Source: an uncultured Flavobacteriales bacterium (GTDB taxonomy: Bacteria > Bacteroidota > Bacteroidia > Flavobacteriales_D > Crocinitomicaceae). Taken from it: 47,564 nt of DNA. A program made the translations under genes and the position numbers. The stretch covers positions 1 to 47,564 of the forward strand of contig CAJWAO010000008.1 in the NCBI GenBank assembly GCA_913020765.1, in the 5' to 3' direction. The notes beneath the pieces are model-generated. The model saw only the letters and a program-made list of their open reading frames with translations. It searched no databases and was not told the DNA's origin. Positions 41,782 through 47,564 of the stretch are shown piece by piece. Each line of letters begins with the position of its first letter. Position 1 is the stretch's first letter.

Positions 41782-44278
41782 TCGATCCTGATGACTCATT
41801 AAACCAAACATGTTCCGAAACTGAGACATTATTTCTGGTGTAAAATGCGTTTCCACTTTGATCTGTTGTTTGTTCATAAACAACACCGTATCCATTGATG
41901 TCAACCACAACACGTTGAATGGTCACTGAGGTTACATTGCCCTGAGCATTTGTTCTTTTAAATACACGTTGCGTCATTTTATTATTTGGAAATAGAATGC
42001 CATTTTCATCTTTTAAAAAATTGGGTTGAGTCTGAAAATTTGGCTTCGAAGAGTTTAAGCTTTGAAGCGCACGAGCCCTGTCCTCTCCACCACTTTTAGC
42101 CAACGAGTCTCTCAACTGAACTTCGAATTCGTTGCTAAGTAATTGTTTCTTACTCGCATTCAGTCTGTCATCATTGTCCATTTCATTCTGACGATTGATC
42201 ATGATTCTTTCATTATCCATCTTATTTTGCCTTTCTGAAAATGATTCGCCTCGTTCGAGCTGATTCAAGCGATCCATGCTCAATAAATATTCCCGCTCGG
42301 TTCTCCATTCTTCTATTCTTAAAGCAGATTGTTCTTGTTTTTCCCTCGAATTTTGCGCCTTCGCTTGCACTGCCGCATCTAAGACTTGTTGGACAGATTG
42401 CTGACCCTCTTGTAAATCGATATTCAAAGAACTCACCTGCTTTTGGTTGATCTCAACTTCGTTCATGAATGTTTGCATCGCTGCCGATGAAGCCTCATTT
42501 CTCACATTCGCATTTGTTTTTGCGAAAAACACCTCGTAATCGATTTCATTTTTGGCATCCTGTATTCCCTTCAATCGATCACTTTTTTTCCTACGAATTG
42601 TAGCCGATAGGTCATTGAATGCCTCAAAATCAGAACCTTCATGAAGCTCGCCTGGGGCCTTTACAATTCTTCCTGAGTTTGAATTAACTTGTGTTGAGGG
42701 TTTTACATTTGAAATAAAATCAGAACCACCAGACCAGCTCGATAAAGAATCTTTCATTTGTTTTAAATCATCTTTGGGGATAATTCGGTAATTAACATTT
42801 GCAATATTGTATGCCTTTTTCATTTCTAGAAGGGCACCCTGCTTGTCTGAATTAAACTTTGAAATTGCTTTATCTTTAAGTTCGTACATCTCCTCAAGAC
42901 TTTTAATTTGCTTCTTAAGGGCAACTACTTTCGGGTCATTTGACCGGGCCTTCATAGGCTCGGAATCTAAAATCCGAGTTGCAAGCTCATAGAAATCTGG
43001 ACCCTTTAAAACATTACTATACGCTTTTTCTATTTGCTTGCGAAAACCCGAGGCTTCAGAAGATTTCTTGCTAGATATTTCGGCGATTCCATTTTCTACC
43101 TGCTGCGCATAGGTATTTATAATCTGTTGACTAGATAATTTCTTTATCAATGATTCTGCCTTGCGATAATTCGCCAAACCAGCATCCAATGAGTCTTTTT
43201 CATATTGCGCCTGTGCCCGTTCAATGTATTTTTCAATTGAAGAAGAAAACCTAAAATCCTCTGACTCTTTTCTTATAGCTTTGATTTCTGACTGAATTTT
43301 AGTCCGCTGACTAGGATCTAAAATTTGAATCTTTTTTAATTTCGCAACACTTTCTTGAAATGCCTTCTCTTCACGCAAAGAGTCAGCCGCATTTCTTAGA
43401 GCGATTAAATCCTTATTGTTTTCGAGCTGCTCCCTATTTTTCGCTCTTGACTCTTCAATCTTCCCGAGACGATACTTCACCTGATTGTCATCAATAATGT
43501 CAAGTGCACTTTTGTAATTCTGCTCGGCCTCCTCAAGGTTACTTTTTGCAAATGCAAGATCCCCCTTCTTTTTAAAATCCTCAAATCGCTCACGTTCCTC
43601 TCTATCCTTTTTGATTTTTTCAATGAGTAATACTAGTTCATCCTTTTTCGAATTTAATGCCCCATTGTTTGGTTCATAGAATAGAATTGAGTCAATTTGG
43701 CTTACGGCATCTTCATAAGCATTGTTTTTAAGAGATGACGCCAACATTTTCTTAAATCTTTCTGCACTCGAACCTTCGGCAGCCACAGCATAGGCCTTTA
43801 CTACTTCATCCTCAATGTCCTTTTTATACTTCTCCTCAGGAACAGCAATATTTCTCGAAGGGTCCCAACTAAATTTCTCCGCGTATGTATTTTTTGCGAA
43901 GTTTAAGTCAGCACCTTCACGAATTTCAAAAAGTTCAATGACCAATTCTTCCATCGCTTGAAGAATTCCATTTGGGTTTTTAATTTTTAATTCTTGAAAA
44001 TCGAGTAGCACCTTTTTGGTAATGTAACCAGGTTTGGAAATCATCAACTCAAAGGGAACGTTTGTATTGATTGAGCCACTTATGAAATAAAACCCCTTTG
44101 AATCAGAGAGAGATTTAGAAACCATTCCACCGTTTTGAAACATGTACATTGATGCACCATAAATCTTTTCTTTAGAGGTGAAATTGTTAATGTATCCTTC
44201 TAGTGATATCTCTAAATTCTTTTGCGCATTGATACTAAAAGAAAAAAGAAGCATCAAAATAAAAATAACCTTCGCCAT
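41765..44278 (-). CDS. Large exported coiled-coil protein of unknown function
   Basis: 837-residue protein with signal peptide MAKVIFILMLLFSFSINAQ. Residues about 20-110 look like a carboxypeptidase-regulatory-type beta-sandwich (LEGYINNFTSKEKIYGASMYM, SDSKGFYFISG, ELMISKPGYITKKV). Residues about 140-480 are a long helical region with tetratricopeptide-like spacing (GDLAFAKSNLEEAEQNYKSAL, ADSLREEKAFQESVAKLKKI, AQYEKDSLDAGLANYRKAE). A more disordered, Gln/Asn/Ser/Glu-rich coiled coil spans about 500-730. The C-terminus (about 765-837) has a beta-rich module (TQRVFKRTNAQGNVTSVTIQ, NGYGVVYEQTTDQSGNAFY). There is no T9SS tail or lipobox, so it is probably periplasmic. Overlap with apbE suggests co-expression. 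I do not recognise the family. Confidence 0.78.
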   Translation of the reverse strand: MAKVIFILMLLFSFSINAQKNLEISLEGYINNFTSKEKIYGASMYMFQNGGMVSKSLSDSKGFYFISGSINTNVPFELMISKPGYITKKVLLDFQELKIKNPNGILQAMEELVIELFEIREGADLNFAKNTYAEKFSWDPSRNIAVPEEKYKKDIEDEVVKAYAVAAEGSSAERFKKMLASSLKNNAYEDAVSQIDSILFYEPNNGALNSKKDELVLLIEKIKKDREERERFEDFKKKGDLAFAKSNLEEAEQNYKSALDIIDDNQVKYRLGKIEESRAKNREQLENNKDLIALRNAADSLREEKAFQESVAKLKKIQILDPSQRTKIQSEIKAIRKESEDFRFSSSIEKYIERAQAQYEKDSLDAGLANYRKAESLIKKLSSQQIINTYAQQVENGIAEISSKKSSEASGFRKQIEKAYSNVLKGPDFYELATRILDSEPMKARSNDPKVVALKKQIKSLEEMYELKDKAISKFNSDKQGALLEMKKAYNIANVNYRIIPKDDLKQMKDSLSSWSGGSDFISNVKPSTQVNSNSGRIVKAPGELHEGSDFEAFNDLSATIRRKKSDRLKGIQDAKNEIDYEVFFAKTNANVRNEASSAAMQTFMNEVEINQKQVSSLNIDLQEGQQSVQQVLDAAVQAKAQNSREKQEQSALRIEEWRTEREYLLSMDRLNQLERGESFSERQNKMDNERIMINRQNEMDNDDRLNASKKQLLSNEFEVQLRDSLAKSGGEDRARALQSLNSSKPNFQTQPNFLKDENGILFPNNKMTQRVFKRTNAQGNVTSVTIQRVVVDINGYGVVYEQTTDQSGNAFYTRNNVSVSEHVWFNESSGSNVIQE

Positions 44279-44318
44279 AGAATACCGAGTTGCGTGGTGC
44301 TCAATAAACGTAAAAAAC

Positions 44319-44326
44319 TATTTTTG
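44319..44326 (+). promoter_or_regulatory. Candidate -7 element for the FAD oxidoreductase gene
   Basis: TATTTTTG, 41 bases before the ATG at 44368. No good -33 partner at 17-23 bases, so tentative. Confidence 0.3.
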
Positions 44327-44367
44327 TTGCACCATTACAAAAATGCGTAAAAAAGACGAATAAAAAA

Positions 44368-45495
44368 ATGCTTAGAATTGAGGATTTAAGCTTTTGGGAA
44401 AAATCAGTCTACTTTGAGAATATAGATTTTCTTATTGTAGGTTCAGGTATTGTTGGAATGAGCACTGCCCTTTTTTTAAGGAAGAAATATCGCGATGCGA
44501 ACATTATTATCCTTGAAAGAGGCTACCTACCCACCGGAGCGAGCTCAAAGAATGCTGGCTTCACTTGCTTTGGAAGTCCAACAGAACTTTATGATGACCT
44601 CAAAACAATCAATGAAAGTGAGGTTTGGGAAACATTCGCCAATCGGTACAATGGATTGAAATGCCTTTTTGAACTCATACCATCAAACTCAATCAATTAT
44701 GTTTCTTGCAAGTCTTGGGATTTAATAGAATCAGGTATCAAAAATGAAATCGATCCAGAATTTATTGGCTACATCAACAAAAAAGCAAAAGAAATTACCC
44801 AAATTGATGATGTTTACTTTGAGGATAAGAAAGCAACCAAACGATTTGGATTTGATCATATTCAAACCGCGTATTGCAATCAACTCGAAGGAGCAATAAA
44901 TACGGGAATGCTTCTACAGGAGATGCACAAGAGAACAATTGAGGCAAATATACAAGTACTCTTCGGAGTCGAGGCATTGTCGATGAGTTCAAATGCTCAG
45001 GGTGTGATCCTGCAAACAAATAAAGGTCCAATTGAAACGTCAAATTGTATCATTGCAACAAATGGCTTTGCTAAACAGTGGATTGAAGATGATATCAACC
45101 CAGCAAGAGCACAGATAATTGTGACTAACGAAATAAAGAACCTCAAAGTCAAGGGTACTTTCCATTTTCAAAAAGGATACTACTATTTTAGAAATATTGG
45201 AAACCGCATATTACTTGGAGGAGGTCGAAACCTTGACTTTAAAGGTGAAACGACAGAGTCCTTTGAAACTACACCTAAAATTCAAAAGAAATTAGAGGAA
45301 TTATTGCGCTTTACGATTATACCAAATCAAGAATTTAGTATAGATTATGCTTGGTCTGGAATTATGGGAGTTGGAGATGTAAAAAGCCCCATTTTAAAAA
45401 TGTTAAACAAAAATACGGCTGTAGGTGTTAGGTTGGGAGGTATGGGAGTCGCTTTAGGCTCACAGGTCGGCAAATCGTTAGCTAATTATTTTTAG
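44368..45495 (+). CDS. FAD-dependent oxidoreductase (DAO family)
   Basis: 375-residue flavoprotein of the D-amino-acid-oxidase/glycine-oxidase superfamily. The dinucleotide-binding motif is GSGIVG (25-30), with the ribose-binding glutamate at E50 (IIILERG). YLPTGASSKNAGF is the second FAD loop, GVEALSMSSNAQGV...CIIATNGFA the family strand, and YYYFRNIGNRILLGGGRNLDF with WSGIMGVGDVKSP the substrate/cofactor domain. The amine substrate is unknown; nothing nearby suggests one. The gene for a DUF2452 protein starts one base after its stop, so the two are probably co-transcribed. Confidence 0.87.
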   Translation: MLRIEDLSFWEKSVYFENIDFLIVGSGIVGMSTALFLRKKYRDANIIILERGYLPTGASSKNAGFTCFGSPTELYDDLKTINESEVWETFANRYNGLKCLFELIPSNSINYVSCKSWDLIESGIKNEIDPEFIGYINKKAKEITQIDDVYFEDKKATKRFGFDHIQTAYCNQLEGAINTGMLLQEMHKRTIEANIQVLFGVEALSMSSNAQGVILQTNKGPIETSNCIIATNGFAKQWIEDDINPARAQIIVTNEIKNLKVKGTFHFQKGYYYFRNIGNRILLGGGRNLDFKGETTESFETTPKIQKKLEELLRFTIIPNQEFSIDYAWSGIMGVGDVKSPILKMLNKNTAVGVRLGGMGVALGSQVGKSLANYF

Positions 45496-45496
45496 C

Positions 45497-45973
45497 ATGA
45501 AAAAAGAACAAAAAGACGCACAGAAGTTTGTAAACCCAATCGACCCAGATAAGATTTCTGAAAATCCGCACACCCTTGAATATGGACACCACAGCGGTAG
45601 TGCACTCATTAAACCAGAAGACCAAGGAAAGCTCAAGAGTCGTGCTCTAAATGCGATGGACCACCAAACAGACATGCAGCTTGGACAAATCTATGAGCAA
45701 ATGCAGCTACTCGCAGATCAGGCGAAAAGACTGAGTGAACGCAAGAAAATTTCTGAATTTATCTACACAGCCGAGGCAAGATTCGAACCGTTCATCAATC
45801 ATACCTATCATCTTTACAAAAGAGAAGACGAAAGCTTTTTATTGTCGCTAATTGGCCCAAAGCAATGGGGGAAGTCTCGTAAAAGTTTTGATTTTGTGGC
45901 AAGTGTGAAACTTTTAGCAGACCACACTTGGGATATACTTGAAAAGAACGAAAGCTTTGAGTTTAACGCGTAA
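45497..45973 (+). CDS. DUF2452 protein
   Basis: 158-residue soluble protein that I recognise as DUF2452: NPIDPDKISENPHTLEYGHHSGSALIKPEDQGK, ALNAMDHQTDMQLGQIYEQMQLLADQA, FEPFINHTYHLYKR and ASVKLLADHTWDIL. No catalytic motif or membrane segment is visible, and its function is unknown. It is coupled to the upstream flavoprotein gene, and its 3' end overlaps convergent yaaA by 11 bases. Confidence 0.85.
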   Translation: MKKEQKDAQKFVNPIDPDKISENPHTLEYGHHSGSALIKPEDQGKLKSRALNAMDHQTDMQLGQIYEQMQLLADQAKRLSERKKISEFIYTAEARFEPFINHTYHLYKREDESFLLSLIGPKQWGKSRKSFDFVASVKLLADHTWDILEKNESFEFNA

Positions 45974-46724
45974 AGACCCAGTTTGTATCATCTGACAATT
46001 CCTCATCGTAAACGTAACCATCAATAGATGCCACTTTGAGGTCTCCTAATTCTTGAATGTTGTTTTGAATTATATAACGCGCCATAGTTCCTCTAGCCCT
46101 TTTGGCATACATCATTATGGTTTTCAGCTTACCATTTTTAAAATCCTTAAAGACTGGAGTTACAATCAAATTCTCAATTGATTTGAAATTTAGGACTTTA
46201 GAATATTCTACAGAGGCAAGATTTATAATTACATCGTTTACATGAAGTTCAGAAGTAAATGATTCCATTAAACTCTCCTTCCAATATTCATATAGATTGT
46301 TACTCGATGAATCCACCTTCAGCCTTGTTCCCATTTCAAGTCGATAAGGAGAAATCCCATCTAAAGGCTTTAAAACACCGTATAATCCCGAAAGAATACG
46401 GAGCGACTCTTGAGCCTTGATCCATTCAGATTTTGAAAATGATTCCGCATCTAATCCTTTATAAACCTCGCCAGTAAATGCTAAGGCTGGCTGAATAACA
46501 TCTGAGCTTTCAGCCAAAGGTTTCCAATTTTGATAGCGCGACCAATTCAAATCTGCCAACGCAGGTGATATTGACATTAGTGACGAAAGCTCCTTAGGTG
46601 TGTACTTTTTCAGAAGCTCAACCAACTTTATTGTTTGTTTTTCAAGGACTGGCTCTGTAGGTTTACCATAGGAAATGGGTTCCTTGGATATAGATTTTGC
46701 GGGAGATAAAAGGATTTTGAACAT
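45963..46724 (-). CDS. yaaA: Peroxide stress protein YaaA (DUF328)
   Basis: 253-residue cytoplasmic protein of the YaaA family, which in Escherichia coli limits free iron during hydrogen peroxide stress and binds DNA. Characteristic stretches: MFKILLSPAKSI, LSSLMSISPALADLNWSRYQNW, PALAFTGEVYKGLDAESF, RILSGLYGVLKPLDGISPYRLEMGTRL, NLASVEYSKVL and KRARGTMARYI. Length matches the family. It overlaps the convergent DUF2452 gene and lies 54 bases downstream of a TonB-receptor gene on the same strand. No OxyR-like site is seen. Confidence 0.93.
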   Translation of the reverse strand: MFKILLSPAKSISKEPISYGKPTEPVLEKQTIKLVELLKKYTPKELSSLMSISPALADLNWSRYQNWKPLAESSDVIQPALAFTGEVYKGLDAESFSKSEWIKAQESLRILSGLYGVLKPLDGISPYRLEMGTRLKVDSSSNNLYEYWKESLMESFTSELHVNDVIINLASVEYSKVLNFKSIENLIVTPVFKDFKNGKLKTIMMYAKRARGTMARYIIQNNIQELGDLKVASIDGYVYDEELSDDTNWVFTR

Positions 46725-46778
46725 TTGAAAAATTTATCATCAACAAGATAATTAATTTCTATCTGAACAAAAAAAGAA

Positions 46779-47564
46779 TTATAACTTTCCTGATCGAATT
46801 TTAATTCCACCAAATAAGGTTCTAGGCTGCGCTGGTCCATAAATGAAATTGCTGTCTCGATTCTTACCTATGTCAAAGTAGTCCTGATAGGCATTAAATA
46901 TATTTTTTACACCCGCAAACCATTCTATAATCATTTTAGACTTTTTCACCTCCAAGGCATAGCTTAACCTGAAGCTTAAATTCGAAAATGAATCAACATT
47001 TACGATCTCATCTGTGATTTGATTGGTTGCCCCAGCAAAATGGGGAACGAGCATCCTACCTGTATACACATAATTGAGATTCATCCCAAAAAATTTATTT
47101 GGACTTAGGGTAAGCACTGCAAAACCGTAATGATTAGGTGTGCGAATAAATCTTTTGATCGGTGCAACCCCATCGATGTATTCAACTGGATTTTGAAACT
47201 CATTTTTTTGAATTGTATAACCTGATTCAAATTGAACTTTTCTGTTATAATTGCTTCTGAGCTCAAAAGTCAGTCCCTGAACTGTGGCTCCTTGTCCATT
47301 TTGTTTTTCAAATAAAAGTCCAAAAGAATCAAACCCATTAGGTTGTAAAAAGAAAGCATCCTCCAGACTTGTATGAAAAGCTTCAAAGGTGAAACCCATG
47401 ATGAATTTATTAAAAGGCTTATCATAATTTACAGAGGCACTCCAGCTTTCGGAACGTTCCTCAACTAAATCAGGTGAAAGCGTTACACGAGATATACCGC
47501 CTCCCGCAAAAGCAATATGAAGATCTGTATCAAAAGCCTGCGGAGCTCTAAATCCTGTTCCATA
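46779..47564 (-). CDS. TonB-dependent receptor, C-terminal part (5' end outside window)
   Basis: The frame runs uninterrupted from the window edge to the stop at 46779, giving the last 261 residues of an outer-membrane receptor. Features are YGTGFRAPQAFDTDLHIAF, LSPDLVEERSESW, DAFFLQPNGFDSFG, NGQGATVQGLTFELRSNYNR, NHYGFAVLTLSPN, a periplasmic-turn NIFNAYQDYFDIGKNRDSNFIYGP and the terminal PRTLFGGIKI strand. It is a siderophore/vitamin/metal-type (FepA/BtuB-like) barrel rather than a SusC, judging by the GFRAP and FNAYQDY segments. The substrate cannot be inferred from the fragment. An internal ATG at 47399 is not the true start because coding sequence continues upstream of it. Confidence 0.87.
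   Translation of the reverse strand, partial: YGTGFRAPQAFDTDLHIAFAGGGISRVTLSPDLVEERSESWSASVNYDKPFNKFIMGFTFEAFHTSLEDAFFLQPNGFDSFGLLFEKQNGQGATVQGLTFELRSNYNRKVQFESGYTIQKNEFQNPVEYIDGVAPIKRFIRTPNHYGFAVLTLSPNKFFGMNLNYVYTGRMLVPHFAGATNQITDEIVNVDSFSNLSFRLSYALEVKKSKMIIEWFAGVKNIFNAYQDYFDIGKNRDSNFIYGPAQPRTLFGGIKIRSGKL

Noticed and set aside
46779-47399. Complete 206-residue protein at the right edge
   Set aside because: The TonB-receptor frame continues to the window edge upstream of that ATG, so the gene is truncated by the window, not short.

Overview
The window comes from a Bacteroidota genome, most likely a free-living member of the Flavobacteriales; I cannot name the genus. Three things point there. 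Several secreted proteins end in type IX secretion (T9SS) sorting domains. Promoters have the Bacteroidota form TTG-N(about 19)-TAnnTTTG, and Shine-Dalgarno sequences are largely absent. The long GAPDH, the fused alpha/beta 2-oxoacid dehydrogenase E1, DUF2452 and the paired secreted M16 peptidases are also typical. Base composition is AT-rich throughout. I saw no tRNA, rRNA, insertion sequence, prophage or CRISPR array, so this looks like ordinary chromosome.

Layout. 1-6.4 kb: GAPDH, a possible 36-residue membrane peptide on the minus strand, an alpha-oxoamine synthase, CutC and the E1 fusion. 6.4-16.4 kb, all minus strand: rpsO, pnp, a T9SS protein with an embedded cupredoxin domain, an M1-family metallopeptidase and SppA. 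Three intrinsic terminators separate these units. 16.4-21.8 kb: a cobalamin riboswitch and a four-gene vitamin B12 capture operon (DUF4465 surface protein, BtuB-like TonB receptor, BtuG-like propeller lipoprotein, second T9SS surface protein). 21.8-26.3 kb: a radical SAM/SPASM protein, a phosphoribosyltransferase overlapping murQ, an NlpC/P60 hydrolase and a secreted repeat protein. 26.3-29.8 kb: an active/inactive M16 peptidase pair. 29.8-34.1 kb: a packed operon of dnaX, menE, a J-domain membrane protein and nth. 34.1-39.3 kb: dnaB, a conserved secreted protein, rho and a small membrane protein. 39.3-47.6 kb: mpl, apbE, a large coiled-coil exported protein, an FAD oxidoreductase, DUF2452, yaaA and the 3' part of another TonB-dependent receptor.

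Two points stand out. First, the B12 operon combines a B12 riboswitch, a TonB receptor, a lipid-anchored propeller lid and two T9SS-exported surface proteins, so cobalamin capture here appears to depend partly on T9SS. Second, dnaX is split by a run of ten A containing a correctly phased A_AAA_AAG heptamer. The zero frame stops just after it (gamma form, 371 aa) and the -1 frame continues without a stop through the tau C-terminal domain (583 aa). This is either programmed frameshifting/slippage or a homopolymer sequencing error.

Other themes are cell-wall recycling (murQ, mpl, NlpC/P60), envelope proteolysis (SppA, M1, M16 pair) and genes whose -7 box lies only 4-6 bases upstream of the start codon, which suggests leaderless mRNAs.
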